Shown here in pieces: positions 7,306 to 16,964 of a stretch of 64,000 nucleotides of DNA. The stretch covers positions 662,373 to 726,372 of the forward strand of contig CAVWBH010000007.1 in assembly GCA_963753195.1 (NCBI GenBank), written 5' to 3'. The stretch's first letter is position 1, and each line of letters begins with the position of its first letter. The translations under genes were made by a program, and so were the position numbers. The notes beneath the pieces are model-generated. The model was not told the origin of the DNA. It saw only the letters and a list, made by a program, of their open reading frames with translations, and made no database searches. The DNA is from Palsa-504 sp963753195. GTDB lineage: Bacteria > Actinomycetota > Actinomycetes > Streptosporangiales > Streptosporangiaceae.

Positions 7306-8523
7306 GTGGACTTCTCTGCCGTTACCCTCACCGAAGCTCAGCAGCAGTTCCGCGATGAGGTCCGGGCGTTCCTGGATGAGCACCTGACCGAGGAGGTGTA
7401 CGCCGGGGCCCGCGAGCGGACCGACCACTTCGACAAGGGGCTCTGGCTGGCCCTGGGGGCCAAGGGCTGGCTGCAGCCGCGGTGGAAGAAAGAAGACGGC
7501 GGCGCCGAACTGGACGATGTCTGCGTCCGGATTCTGGAGACGGAGCTGCGCAAGCGGGACGCCCCGGTGGCCGGCGGTGCGAACGACCTGATCTGGCCGG
7601 CCGTCGATGCCTACGCAGTGCCGGACCTGAAGACGGAACTCAAGCCCAAGGTGGCCGACGGAACCGCCCGGTTCGTCCTGGGCTACTCCGAGCCCGACGG
7701 CGGGTCCGACATCGCCAACGCCAAGACCCGGGCCGTGCGTGACGGCGATGAGTGGGTCATCAACGGACAGAAGATCTTCACCACCAGCGCCCAGCACGCC
7801 ACCCACGTCTTCCTCATCACCCGGACCGACCCGGCCCTGCCCAAGCACAAGGGCCTGACCATGTTCCTGGTCCCCATGGACACCCCAGGCATCGAGGTCC
7901 AGCCGCTGCCCACCGTCGGTGACGAGCGGACCAACATCACCTACTACAGCGATGTCCGCATCTCCGACCGGTACCGTCTGGGCGAGGTCAACAACGGCTG
8001 GTCGGTCCTGCACGGCCCGCTGGACGCCGAGCACAGCATCGGCGATGAGGTCAGCAAGCTCGAGGACCTGAGCATCGGCGTGGCCCATATGCGCTACATG
8101 ATCCCGGCCGTGCAGGCCGCCGCCAAGTGGGCTCACAGCGCCCCCGACGGCGGCGGCGCGATGATCGACGACAAGGCCTTCCTGGGTGGCCTCGGGCGCA
8201 TGCTGGTGCAGATCGAGGCGGCCTGCGCCACCCCCGGCCCGATGGGCCGGATCAAGGGCGCCGACGTGGCCATCGCGAACTCCGAGCAGCTCATCGACCT
8301 GGTCGGGCCCCAAGCGGTCCTGCCCTATGGCGCCGACGGGGCCATAGCCAACGGCGCGATCGAGGCCGCCCACCGAGCCGTCCAGGTCACCGCCACCTAC
8401 GGCGGCACCACCGAGGTGTTCCGGACCATCATCGCCCAGCACCACCTTGGCCTCCCGCGCCCGGACTACCCCGGCCGCAAGGTATTCCTGGCCGGAGACC
8501 GGCCCGCCACGGCAGCGGCATAA
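7306..8523 (+). CDS. acyl-CoA dehydrogenase family protein
   Basis: 405 residues from GTG 7306, with AGGAG 6 nt upstream. The N-terminal helical domain is followed by the FAD-binding beta domain, with VLGYSEPDGGSDIANAKTRA and WVINGQKIFTTSA. The C-terminal helical domain ends with VTATYGGTTEVFRTIIAQH. The position that carries the catalytic glutamate in MCAD-type enzymes (YEGT) is glycine here (YGGT). In many FadE-like relatives the base comes from another position. It oxidises an acyl-CoA to the 2,3-enoyl-CoA. The substrate cannot be read from sequence; a branched or bulky acyl-CoA is plausible. Confidence 0.92.
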   Translation: MDFSAVTLTEAQQQFRDEVRAFLDEHLTEEVYAGARERTDHFDKGLWLALGAKGWLQPRWKKEDGGAELDDVCVRILETELRKRDAPVAGGANDLIWPAVDAYAVPDLKTELKPKVADGTARFVLGYSEPDGGSDIANAKTRAVRDGDEWVINGQKIFTTSAQHATHVFLITRTDPALPKHKGLTMFLVPMDTPGIEVQPLPTVGDERTNITYYSDVRISDRYRLGEVNNGWSVLHGPLDAEHSIGDEVSKLEDLSIGVAHMRYMIPAVQAAAKWAHSAPDGGGAMIDDKAFLGGLGRMLVQIEAACATPGPMGRIKGADVAIANSEQLIDLVGPQAVLPYGADGAIANGAIEAAHRAVQVTATYGGTTEVFRTIIAQHHLGLPRPDYPGRKVFLAGDRPATAAA

Positions 8524-8719
8524 CCCCAGCGGCTCTGGACCGGCCCAGACCCTACCCGGGCGGACCGGTCCAGGAACTGCCGTCTTGTTACCTGGTGCGC
8601 GGGCTGGCCGGCCTGGCCGTACCCGGACGGCCCCCGCCGCACCGTCACCCTCCGCCCCGCCCAGCCGACCCGCTTGGCGCGCCATCACCCTGCATGACCT
8701 GCGCGTAGGCGACGCTGTC

Positions 8720-8863
8720 ATGCATATCACCGCCACCGGCCAGCAGCTCGACCACGCCGGCCCGGACGTGGCGGGCGGCACCGTCTACGGGATCATGCTC
8801 GACGTCGCCCGGATGCTCGGCTGGCTCGTCCGCCACCACCCCGCCATCACAATGCGCACGTGA
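8720..8863 (+). CDS. small hypothetical ORF
   Basis: 47 residues (MHITATGQQLDHAGPDVAGG and on to MLGWLVRHHPAITMRT). Third codon positions are almost all G or C, as in real genes here, and the frame stays open upstream to 8447 with a coding-like stretch (ITLHDLRVGDAV). No clear ribosome site, so it may be the 3' piece of a lost gene. No family recognised. The rest of 8524-9053 shows nothing further. Confidence 0.35.
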   Translation: MHITATGQQLDHAGPDVAGGTVYGIMLDVARMLGWLVRHHPAITMRT

Positions 8864-9053
8864 TCGGGTCGTCACCGGGAAAGCCAGACGGCGCCTGTAC
8901 TCCCACGCGATGTCACCGAGCACCCGTTGGGCACCCTTGATCGGCATGTCCAGGCCCTGCCGGGCCGGTGCTAGGCCCCCGGGATATGAAGGACTCGATG
9001 TCTCTGCGCGAACATAAGTCATCCGATCCGCCAAGAAATTGCGGAGATGAGGC

Positions 9054-9618
9054 TTGACCGTAGAGGCGTTACGCCCAGCTCAGACCTATCGGCGGCGACC
9101 AGTTCCGTGCTGCGGGCTGAGAGCCTTCCTGCTCGCCGCCGCGTACGGCGCTTTCGAATGTGCCTTGCAAGCGCTGCGCGGCGCTGAAGGCCATGCCGGG
9201 CCACTGCTACCGGCATTCGAGCTGGCCGCCGCGGCCGCCGCCGACGGCCGCGACGCGGTCGCTGCCGCCAGGTCATTTCCCGGCCCGGGCTTCCCGCTGA
9301 TGGGAAACATGACGTCGCCTGCAGCGATCGACGTTGCTGATCAGATCGCCGCACTCACCTTCGCGCTGTCTAGTCGCCTGCGCGACACAGCAGCAAAAGG
9401 CGGCCGTTCCGCCTGCGCGGCCGCCGCAGCGCGCGCTGGCCGCACGAGTTGCTCGCGCCGCCGGCATGATCATGGCCACATGCGACCGCCCGGGCCAGTC
9501 GTCTGCCCTGGCGGTGTTCGGTGACTTCTGGCGGCAGGCCGCCCGGCTGGCGTCCCCGCCGCCATACCCCGATCCGCCAGCCGGGCCCGGCAGGTTTGCC
9601 GCTCACCAGGGCAGCTGA
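9054..9618 (+). pseudogene. hypothetical protein gene, apparently frameshifted
   Basis: TTG 9054 follows GGAG at 8 nt. The first ~115 residues read like a helical Ala-rich protein (LRAFLLAAAYGAFECALQAL, then FPLMGNMTSPAAIDVADQIA). Around 9390 coding character moves to the next frame (ALAARVARAAGMIMATC and on to 9618). Either a one-base indel broke the gene or the assembly is wrong there. Not recognised. Confidence 0.4.
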
Positions 9619-9671
9619 TCCGCCACGTACTATGACAGCTGAATCGTGATCGCGCTTGGACAGGAGACGCC

Positions 9672-10244
9672 GTGGCGACCGGGACCGAGGTCCTCAATGC
9701 TGGGCACCGCGGCCATGCCGTCCTGTTTTACCGGGACGAGCAGGAACTCACCGACCGGGTGTGCGAGTATCTCCTCCCCGCCGTCCAAGACGGCGGCGCG
9801 GCGATCGTGGTCGCCACGCCCGGTCACCGCCTATCCGTCGAACGACACCTGGCCGACACCGGCGTCGATGTGGCAGCAGCCCGCGCACGCGGCTGCTACC
9901 TGGCGACCGACGCAAGCGAGACAATGCGCGGCTTCATGGTCGCCGGCTGGCCCGATGCCGGTGATTTCTGGCAGGCAATCAGCCCCCTTCTCCGGCAGGC
10001 GGCCAAGGCGGGGCAGCCCGTTCGCGTCTTCGGCGAGATGGTCGCGCTGCTCTGGGATGCCGGTCTGATCGATGCCGCCAGCGAGGTCGAGGCGATGTGG
10101 AATGAACTGGGCGGCCAGTACCCGTTCTCATTGCTCTGCGCCTACCCAGCACAGCCGGTGATTTGCGCCCACCACCTTGACGCCTTGACCGAGGTGTGCC
10201 GCGTCCACACTCAGGTCATCGGCGTCCCACCCGATGCCCAATAA
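9672..10244 (+). CDS. MEDS (DcmR-type sensory) domain protein
   Basis: 190 residues from GTG 9672, with AGGAGA 7 nt upstream. It contains the MEDS signatures HAVLFYRDEQELTDRVCEYL, GGAAIVVATPGHR, then VFGEMVALLWDAG and FSLLCAYP. MEDS domains are RecA-like folds found in the DcmR regulator and in sensors paired with anti-sigma kinases or histidine kinases. This is a single-domain protein with no attached output domain, so it probably acts through a partner. No partner is adjacent. Confidence 0.85.
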   Translation: MATGTEVLNAGHRGHAVLFYRDEQELTDRVCEYLLPAVQDGGAAIVVATPGHRLSVERHLADTGVDVAAARARGCYLATDASETMRGFMVAGWPDAGDFWQAISPLLRQAAKAGQPVRVFGEMVALLWDAGLIDAASEVEAMWNELGGQYPFSLLCAYPAQPVICAHHLDALTEVCRVHTQVIGVPPDAQ

Positions 10245-10552
10245 TCTCCGCCCACAGTCTGTGACCCATTCACGCTGCACATCCAGGTCTGCGGCTGATC
10301 CCTGCTTGTAAAGATCGTGGCCGCTGCCGGAGTGACCTCCTGCTGCCAGCAGGCGAATTCTGCAATGTCCGTGTGTTTCTTCGGGTAGCTGAGCTTTTCC
10401 TGCACTGACCTGCCCTCTGGCCTGGCGCCCGCAATATCGCGCCGCCGCCGCGACTCCGCGATCGGGGGCACGCTGCGTTTGCGCCCGAGATCGCCGGGTA
10501 GCGGGCAATGGGGTCGAGGACACCAGTACATGGGAAGCAATGGGAGACGATT
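10245..10552. other. intergenic, no gene seen
   Basis: About 300 bp. The minus-strand ORFs crossing it have no coding-like third-position bias over the whole length and no domain. Confidence 0.5.
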
Positions 10553-10786
10553 TTGGCGAATGAATCGGGACCTAAGGCAGGCGTCGAAGGCGTCGTGGAA
10601 GACGTGAAGGGCCGCGCCAAGGAAGCGGCCGGGGCCGTAAGCGGGAACGAGTCTTTGAAGCAGGAAGGCCAGGCCCAGCAGGACAAGGCCGCCGCGCAGC
10701 GTGACGTGGCTGCCAAGGAGGCCGAGGCTGAGAAGGCCCGAGCGGAGGCAAGCGCCGCCGAAGCAGAGCAGCGCTTGCACCAGTAG
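10553..10786 (+). CDS. CsbD-family stress protein
   Basis: 77 residues if it starts at TTG 10553, which has GGGAG at 6 nt. ATG 10508 would add 15 residues without a ribosome site. The core (VEGVVEDVKGRAKEAAGAVS) is the CsbD repeat-like amphipathic helix. The rest is a highly charged Lys/Glu/Ala helix ending RLHQ. CsbD proteins are SigB-regulated in Bacillus and of unknown biochemical role. A SigB/F-type sigma gene lies in this window. Confidence 0.88.
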   Translation: MANESGPKAGVEGVVEDVKGRAKEAAGAVSGNESLKQEGQAQQDKAAAQRDVAAKEAEAEKARAEASAAEAEQRLHQ

Positions 10787-10800
10787 AGGTGAGCTGAGCA

Positions 10801-10835
10801 GAGGCTCTCGGACCCCGCCGGGGACCGGGAGCCTC
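10801..10835 (+). terminator. hairpin terminator after the csbD-like gene
   Basis: GAGGCTCTCGGACCCC pairs with GGGGACCGGGAGCCTC across a GCC loop, 14 of 16 positions Watson-Crick. It starts 15 nt after the stop codon. No U-tract. Confidence 0.65.
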
Positions 10836-11172
10836 GCTACAGCCCGCGCAATCTAAATCTTGCTGTAGCTCCTCGAACGGGAGATTGGTGGGCGCCCATC
10901 ATCCTGACCGGACCAGGCTAAAGCGAGCGGGCCGCCACGTCGGCTACTGGCTGTGCTACTGCCCGGGGCGACCGTTCACCACCAGGCGTCACTGGCCCGC
11001 GACCCATCCTTGCGCCGCGTGCAGGACATCAGGAACACACCCTGGTTCACCCGGCTACCGCCGGCCGGCCTGGGCTGCGCTGAAGCGGACCCCGTCGAGC
11101 TGGGCTCGCTTATCCGGGCGACGCGCCGAGGGCCAGACGGGGACATAACTGGTGTGCCCTTCAGCACGGGCC
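10836..11172. other. intergenic, no gene seen
   Basis: About 340 bp between the csbD-like gene and the convergent F420 oxidoreductase gene. I see no gene or clear element. Confidence 0.5.
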
Positions 11173-12153
11173 CTAGGCCGCGGTTTCCTTCAGCGCGGTG
11201 ATTAGGTCCGGCGCGGCCGCGAAGAACTGGTCCTGCTCTGGCTCGGTGCCGCCGATCTGGACCAGGGCGAGATCGGTGAAGCCAGCCTTGAAGAACGCTC
11301 CCGCCGCCTCCGCCACCGCGTCCACGGAATCGCCGCAGGGAATTGAGCCGGCTACGTCCCCGGGCCGTACGAAGCTGGTGGCGCCGGCGAAGCCCGCCGT
11401 GCTCGGCAGTTCCGCGTTGACCTTCCAGCCGCCGCCGAACCAGCGGAACTGCTCGTGGGCCCGCCGGATGCACTCATCCCGGTCCGGCCCCCAGCAGATC
11501 GGCATCTGGCCGACCTTCCGCGCGGGCCGCCCGGCGTCCGAGGCAGCATCCCACCATTGACCCAGGGAGGCATCCGGCTCGACCGCGATCATCATGTCGG
11601 CCAGCGGCGCGAACAGCTCACACGACTGCCGTCCGGAAACCGCAACGCCCAGCGGCACCGGGCGGTCGGGCAGATCCCAGATCTTGGCCGCGTCGACCCG
11701 GAAATGAGCGCCCTCATGGTTGACATACCCGCCGTCGAGCAGGGCGCGGATGATGCTGACCGCTTCGGCGAGCATCTCCTGGCGCTGGTCCGCATCGGGC
11801 CAGCCTTTCCCGATGACGTGCTCGTTGAGGTTCTCCCCGGCGCCTAGCCCGAGGGTGAAACGGTTGTCGCTCAGCAGGGCCAGCGTCGCTGCCTGCTGGG
11901 CCACCACGACCGGGTGGTACCGCATCGTCGGGCAGGTGACGTACGTCATCAGCTCCGCCTGCCCGGTCACCTCGGCGACCGCGCCCAAGGTCACCCAGGC
12001 GTTGGGCGCATGGCCCTGCTCGTCCAGCCACGGGAAATAGTGGTCACTGCTAACCAGCAGGTCGAAGCCGGCCTCCTCGGCTCGTGCCGCCCACCGCACC
12101 AGCTCCTTCGGCCCGGCCTGCTCTGTCATCAGCGTGTAGCCCACCCTGGCCAT
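11173..12153 (-). CDS. F420-dependent LLM-class oxidoreductase, G6PDH-like (TIGR03557-type)
   Basis: 326 residues from ATG 12153, with GGAGG 7 nt upstream. The frame is open 500 bp further upstream but without coding character. N-terminal features GYTLMTEQAGPKELVRWA and AGFDLLVSSDHYFPWLDEQG, then NRFTLGLGAGENLNEHV, match the F420-dependent glucose-6-phosphate dehydrogenase-like subgroup of luciferase-like monooxygenases. It would oxidise an alcohol or sugar phosphate while reducing F420. Transketolase, transaldolase and a sugar-phosphatase-like HAD gene lie next door, which favours a sugar-phosphate substrate, but this is inference. Confidence 0.9.
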   Translation of the reverse strand: MARVGYTLMTEQAGPKELVRWAARAEEAGFDLLVSSDHYFPWLDEQGHAPNAWVTLGAVAEVTGQAELMTYVTCPTMRYHPVVVAQQAATLALLSDNRFTLGLGAGENLNEHVIGKGWPDADQRQEMLAEAVSIIRALLDGGYVNHEGAHFRVDAAKIWDLPDRPVPLGVAVSGRQSCELFAPLADMMIAVEPDASLGQWWDAASDAGRPARKVGQMPICWGPDRDECIRRAHEQFRWFGGGWKVNAELPSTAGFAGATSFVRPGDVAGSIPCGDSVDAVAEAAGAFFKAGFTDLALVQIGGTEPEQDQFFAAAPDLITALKETAA

Positions 12154-12289
12154 CAGAGATCCTCCGCGTTGTCGTCGCTGCCAGCAACGCTCAGTGCTGC
12201 CCCGCACGCAGAGATCTAACCGGCCCGGCCGTACACCCGTTTGCTCACGGTGACCGAGTGGCCCGCTGGATAGACGGGCCCAGCCCCTC

Positions 12290-12595
12290 GGCTGGCCGCC
12301 ACGTCGGACGCACGGAGAACGACCCAGGCTCCGGGCTGTACGCCGCCAGCCCCACCGGCGAATGGACGGTGCAGCAAGCCCGCAACCTCGCACCCTTACC
12401 CTCGGCGAGGAGCTCGGGGACATCAGGTTCCTGATTCGCGACCGCAGGTCGAACTTCACGGCCTCATCCGACGCCGTGTTCCAGGCCGGTACAGGATCCT
12501 GCACACGGCCGTCCGGACGCCGCGTATGAACGCGGTTTGCGGACGCCTGGTCGGGACCCTGCCCCGTGAGCTTCTGGACCGCGTCCTGAAACTGT
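12290..12595 (+). pseudogene. rve-type (IS481-like) transposase remnant
   Basis: Across shifted frames the plus strand reads GLYAASPTGEWTVQQARNLA, then DIRFLIRDRRSNFTAS, then TAVRTPRMNAV and GRLVGTLPRELLDRVL. These are the catalytic-core blocks of integrase-type transposases, including the final glutamate helix region. Several indels separate them and both ends are gone. It occupies most of the 480-bp gap between the F420 and HAD genes. Confidence 0.6.
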
Positions 12596-12631
12596 GCGGT
12601 TGCGCACGGGGAGGGCGGGTAGCGGCAGGGC

Positions 12632-13297
12632 GTGATTGACTCTGCCATTGCCGTCCTTGACATTGACGGGACGCTCATTGATTCCAACTACCAGCATGCG
12701 CTCGCCTGGTACCGGGCACTGCGCTCGGTGGGCGAGACCTATCCGGTGTGGCGGCTGCACAGGCTGATCGGCATGGGCGGGGACCAGGTGCTCACGGCTG
12801 TTGGAGGTGAGGACCTGGAGCGCCGGGTGGGCGACCAGGCCCGGGAGCAGCAGGGCAAGGAGGTCGACGCGCTGCTCGAGGAGATGGCACCGTTGCCCGG
12901 TGCCCGCGACCTGCTCGTAGCCATCAAGGAACGTGGTCACCGGCTCGTGCTGGCCAGCTCCGGTCAGCGGCGTCACGTGGACGTATTCCTGGACAAGCTG
13001 GACGCCCGCGGCATCGTCGATGACTGGACTAGCAGCGCCGACGTCGAGGCGTCCAAGCCGGCCCCGGACCTGCTGCAGGTGGCGCTGAAGAAGCTGGGCG
13101 CGCCGCCGGACGTATCGAGCGTGATGGTCGGCGACTCGGTGTGGGACGTCGAGGCGGCGGAAAAGGCCGGGATGCCGGCGATCGTCGTCCGCTCCGGCGG
13201 CTTCGGGGACGACGAGCTCCGGCAGGCGGGCGCCATCGCCATCTACGACACCCCCGGCGACCTCGCTAAGGCGCTGGGCGACACCCCTCTCGCCTGA
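12632..13297 (+). CDS. HAD-superfamily hydrolase, phosphoglycolate-phosphatase-like
   Basis: 221 residues from GTG 12632. Only a weak GCAGGG precedes it. HAD motifs are complete: motif I VLDIDGTLID (residues 7-16), motif II LASSGQ, motif III lysine in EASKPAPD, and motif IV MVGDSVWDVEAA. The helical cap between motifs I and II is of the beta-phosphoglucomutase/Gph type. It hydrolyses a small phosphate ester. It lies 97 nt upstream of transketolase on the same strand and may share its transcript. Confidence 0.88.
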   Translation: MIDSAIAVLDIDGTLIDSNYQHALAWYRALRSVGETYPVWRLHRLIGMGGDQVLTAVGGEDLERRVGDQAREQQGKEVDALLEEMAPLPGARDLLVAIKERGHRLVLASSGQRRHVDVFLDKLDARGIVDDWTSSADVEASKPAPDLLQVALKKLGAPPDVSSVMVGDSVWDVEAAEKAGMPAIVVRSGGFGDDELRQAGAIAIYDTPGDLAKALGDTPLA

Positions 13298-13394
13298 CGC
13301 CACTGCCACCGCCTGGGCCCCGGCCGGTTCCGGCACCGGATCCGACCGTGCGGCTAAAGCGTCCGCGGCCATACCCAAGGGAGCAGCGCAACCG

Positions 13395-15632
13395 ATGACC
13401 GCCAACGAGACAGACCCGGCTACGGGGACGAGGAGCACCCGTCCCGAGGCGCCGGCCGAGGCCGCGAGCGATGCGCCCACCGGCAACCCTTCCCAGCCGC
13501 ACCCCACCCTGCCCGAGGGGATGGGCGAGCTCGATCGCCGTGCGATCGACACCGTGCGGGTGCTGGCGATGGACGCTGTGCAGAAGGCCGGCAACGGACA
13601 CCCCGGCACCGCGATGAGCGTGGGTCCCACGGCCTATCTGCTGTTCCAGAAGTGGCTGCGTCACGACCCGGGCGATCCGAACTGGGCCGGCCGTGACCGT
13701 TTCGTCCTGTCGATGGGGCACTCGAGCCTCACCCTGTACATCCAGCTCTTCCTGTCCGGCTATGGCCTGGAGCTCTCCGATCTGGAGGCGCTGCGCACCT
13801 GGGGGTCCCGGACGCCGGGCCATCCCGAGGTCAACCACACACCGGGGGTGGAAACGACGACCGGCCCGCTGGGCCAGGGCGTCGGCAACGCCGTCGGCAT
13901 GGCGATGGCCGCCCGCCGCGAGCGCGGCTTGCTGGACCCTGATGCCGCCGAGGGCGAAAGCGTGTTCGACCACACGGTCTGGGCGTTCGCTTCAGACGGC
14001 GACCTCGAGGAGGGTGTCAGCGGCGAGGCGTCGTCGCTGGCCGGTACCCAGGAACTGGGGAACCTGGTCTTGGTCTACGACGCCAACCGGATCTCGATCG
14101 AGGACAACACCGGCATCGCGTTCACCGAGGACGTCGGCATGCGGTATGAGGCCTACGGCTGGCACGTACAGCACGTCGACGACGGCGAGGACCTGGCGGC
14201 GGTCGACCGCGCGCTGGCCGCTGCCCAGGCCGAAACCGGCCGCCCGTCGCTGATCGTGCTGCGGACGATCATCGGCTGGCCCGCGCCGAACAAGCAGAAC
14301 ACCGGCGCCGCCCACGGGTCGGCGCTGGGCGAGGACGAGGTCCGGGCGACCAAGGACATCCTCGGCTTCGACCCCGGCAGGACCTTTGAGGTCGCCCCGG
14401 AGGTGCTCGAGCACGCCCGCCGGGTCGCCGACCGGGGCAAGCAGGCCCACGCCCGATGGCAGCAGCGCTTCGATGCGTGGCGGGCCGGCCATCCCGATGG
14501 CGGCGCGCTGCTGGACCGGCTGTCCACCCGTACGCTGCCGGAAGGCTGGGCGGACACCCTGCCGGCCTGGGACGCCGACCCGAAGGGCGTGGCCACCCGG
14601 AAGGCCTCCGGCGACGTCCTCGGCGCCCTGTACCCGGTCCTGCCGGAGCTGTGGGGCGGATCGGCCGACCTGGCGGAGAGCAACAACACCGCGGTCAAGG
14701 GGACGGCCTCGTTCCTGCCCGCGGACCGGCAGACCAAGATGTGGTCGGGCGGCCCGTACGGGCGCACGCTGCACTTCGGCGTCCGCGAGCACGCCATGGG
14801 CGCGATCATGAACGGCATCGCGCTGCACGGCGGGACCCGCGTGTACGGCGGCACGTTCCTCACCTTCTCGGACTACATGCGCGGTGCGGTCCGGCTGGCC
14901 GCGCTCATGCAGCTGCCGGTCACGTACGTGTGGACCCACGACTCCATCGGGCTGGGCGAGGACGGCCCCACCCACCAGCCGATCGAGCACTATGCGGCGC
15001 TGCGGGCCATCCCCGGCCTGGACTTCGTCCGCCCGGCCGACGCTAACGAAACCGCGGTGGCGTGGCGCACCATCCTCGAGCGGGGCGACCGCCCGGCCGG
15101 CCTCTCGCTGTCCCGGCAGAACCTGCCCGTCTTCGACCGCACGGAGTTCGCGTCGGCCGAGGGCGCCGCCAGGGGCGGGTACGTGCTGGCGGAGGCCTCC
15201 GGCGGCACCCCCGAGGTCATTTTGATGGGCACTGGCTCCGAGGTGCAGATCGCCGTCGCCGCCCGGGAGGCGCTGGAGGCCGACGGCGTCCCGACGAGGG
15301 TCGTGTCGCTGCCGTGCTGGGAGTGGTTCGCGGCCCAGGACCGGGCCTACCGCGAGCAGGTGCTGCCGCCCACGGTACGCGCGCGGGTAAGCGTCGAGGC
15401 CGGTGTGCCCATGGGCTGGCGGGAGTTCGTCGGTGACGCTGGCCGGATCGTCGGCCTGGATCACTTCGGCGCCAGCGCGGCCTACACCGTGCTGTACGAG
15501 CAGTTCGGTCTCACCGCCGACGCGGTCGTCGCCGCGGCGCGGGAGAGCCTGGCCGCCGCCGGGGCGCCGCCGGCCGCCCCGGCCGGCCCGGACAGCGCCG
15601 GCCTCCTGCATACCCCCACCGGCGATCGCTGA
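13395..15632 (+). CDS. tkt: transketolase
   Basis: 745 residues, slightly long because of a ~40-residue disordered N-terminal extension rich in Thr, Ala and Pro. Motifs include AGNGHPGTAMS, the ThDP motif SDGDLEEG followed by ANRISIEDN, the pyrimidine-domain GVREHAMGA, and HDSIGLGEDGPTHQP. It transfers two-carbon ketol units between sugar phosphates in the pentose phosphate pathway, with ThDP and Mg. It starts at ATG 13395 with GGGAG 11 nt upstream. The transaldolase gene follows after 39 nt, so the two form an operon. Confidence 0.97.
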   Translation: MTANETDPATGTRSTRPEAPAEAASDAPTGNPSQPHPTLPEGMGELDRRAIDTVRVLAMDAVQKAGNGHPGTAMSVGPTAYLLFQKWLRHDPGDPNWAGRDRFVLSMGHSSLTLYIQLFLSGYGLELSDLEALRTWGSRTPGHPEVNHTPGVETTTGPLGQGVGNAVGMAMAARRERGLLDPDAAEGESVFDHTVWAFASDGDLEEGVSGEASSLAGTQELGNLVLVYDANRISIEDNTGIAFTEDVGMRYEAYGWHVQHVDDGEDLAAVDRALAAAQAETGRPSLIVLRTIIGWPAPNKQNTGAAHGSALGEDEVRATKDILGFDPGRTFEVAPEVLEHARRVADRGKQAHARWQQRFDAWRAGHPDGGALLDRLSTRTLPEGWADTLPAWDADPKGVATRKASGDVLGALYPVLPELWGGSADLAESNNTAVKGTASFLPADRQTKMWSGGPYGRTLHFGVREHAMGAIMNGIALHGGTRVYGGTFLTFSDYMRGAVRLAALMQLPVTYVWTHDSIGLGEDGPTHQPIEHYAALRAIPGLDFVRPADANETAVAWRTILERGDRPAGLSLSRQNLPVFDRTEFASAEGAARGGYVLAEASGGTPEVILMGTGSEVQIAVAAREALEADGVPTRVVSLPCWEWFAAQDRAYREQVLPPTVRARVSVEAGVPMGWREFVGDAGRIVGLDHFGASAAYTVLYEQFGLTADAVVAAARESLAAAGAPPAAPAGPDSAGLLHTPTGDR

Positions 15633-15671
15633 CCCGCCCGCTTTCCCATCCCGAGCCCGGAAGGCACTGTC

Positions 15672-16772
15672 ATGGCACCGAACGAGAAGCTGGCCGAGTT
15701 GTCCGAAGCCGGGGTCGCCGTCTGGCTCGACGACCTCTCCCGCGACCGCATCCGCAGCGGCGATCTGCAGTCACTGGTCGACGACTACTCCGTCGTGGGC
15801 ATCACCACGAACCCGACCATCTTCGCCGCCGCGATCAGCGCCTCCGACTCCTACGACGACCAGGTACATGCGATGGCCGTCCGCAAGATCAGCGTCGGGG
15901 AGGCGCTGCGGACCATCACCGCCGCTGACGTCCGCGACGCCTGCGACCTGCTCGCCCCGGTGGCGCAGCGCACCGGCCGCGACGGCCGGGTGTCGCTGGA
16001 GGTGGCCCCCGGCCTGGCGCACGACACTGACGCCACCGCCGCGGAGGCGGCTCACCTGTGGTGGCTGGTCGACCGGCCCAACCTGTTCATCAAGATCCCG
16101 GCGACGCAGGAAGGGCTGGCTGCGATCACCACGTCCATTGCCCGGGGCATCAGCGTCAACGTCACTCTCATCTTCAGTCCCGGGCGGTACCGGGCGGTCA
16201 TGGACGCCTACCTGTCCGGACTGGAGCAGCGCGTGGCCGATGGCGGATCGCTGACCGGGATCGAGTCGGTGGCGTCCTTCTTCATCTCCCGCGTGGACAC
16301 CGAAATCGACAAGCGCCTGGAAAAGGCCGGTGCGGACCCCTCCCTCAAGGGCAACGCTGCGCTGGCGAACGCGCAGCTGGCCTACCAGGCATACCAGGAG
16401 GTCTTCTCCTCCGGCCGGTGGCGCGCGCTGCAGGCGCAGGGCGCCAGCACGCAGCGCCCGCTGTGGGCCTCGACCGGCGTGAAAAACCAGGACTACCCCG
16501 ACACCCTCTACGTCAGCGGCCTCATCGCGCCGGACACGGTGAACACCATGCCGGAGAAGACCTTGAAGGCCTACGCCGATCACGGCCGCCCCGGCACGCC
16601 CATCCAGAGCACCTACGACGAGGCGGCGCAGGTCATGAAGACCGTAGCCGATGCCGGTGTCGACCTCGACGATGTCTTCGAAGTCCTCGAGGACGAGGGC
16701 ATCCAGAAGTTCACCGACTCCTGGGACGAGCTCACCGAGTCAGTCCGCTCGGAGCTGGAGGACAAGGCATGA
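15672..16772 (+). CDS. tal: transaldolase
   Basis: 366 residues from ATG 15672, preceded by GGAAGG. Conserved blocks are GITTNPTIFAAAI, then LFIKIPAT with the Schiff-base lysine at about residue 141, SVNVTLIFS, and WASTGVKNQDYPDTLYV. It transfers a dihydroxyacetone unit from sedoheptulose-7-P to glyceraldehyde-3-P. The sequence is of the actinobacterial long type. It forms the end of the tkt-tal operon. Confidence 0.97.
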   Translation: MAPNEKLAELSEAGVAVWLDDLSRDRIRSGDLQSLVDDYSVVGITTNPTIFAAAISASDSYDDQVHAMAVRKISVGEALRTITAADVRDACDLLAPVAQRTGRDGRVSLEVAPGLAHDTDATAAEAAHLWWLVDRPNLFIKIPATQEGLAAITTSIARGISVNVTLIFSPGRYRAVMDAYLSGLEQRVADGGSLTGIESVASFFISRVDTEIDKRLEKAGADPSLKGNAALANAQLAYQAYQEVFSSGRWRALQAQGASTQRPLWASTGVKNQDYPDTLYVSGLIAPDTVNTMPEKTLKAYADHGRPGTPIQSTYDEAAQVMKTVADAGVDLDDVFEVLEDEGIQKFTDSWDELTESVRSELEDKA

Positions 16773-16964
16773 GCACCTGACCGATGCGACCAGCGAAACG
16801 CGGCAGCGACATCCAAAAAAAGGCGAGCACCGTGCTCTGTTCTTCCCCCGGACACTGACACGAACGAACCCGCATTTGCGGCCCGGCGAACCGGTGTTCG
16901 TCGACAACGGCGTCGTCGGCCCGGGGCTTCTCAACACCCGTTGGCCCGCACAGGGGGCACCGGC

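Noticed and set aside
7264..8781. 505-codon minus-strand ORF over the acyl-CoA dehydrogenase
   Set aside because: Antisense. The plus-strand gene has full ACAD motifs and a ribosome site.
8645..9034. 129-codon minus-strand ORF
   Set aside because: Most is antisense to a more coding-like plus-strand frame. No motif or ribosome site.
10211..10780. 189-codon minus-strand ORF over the csbD-like gene
   Set aside because: Antisense to CsbD. Most of it is non-coding in character.
13992..15611. 539-codon minus-strand ORF opposite transketolase
   Set aside because: It is antisense to a clear tkt gene. GC-rich codon structure keeps this frame open by chance and it has no domain.
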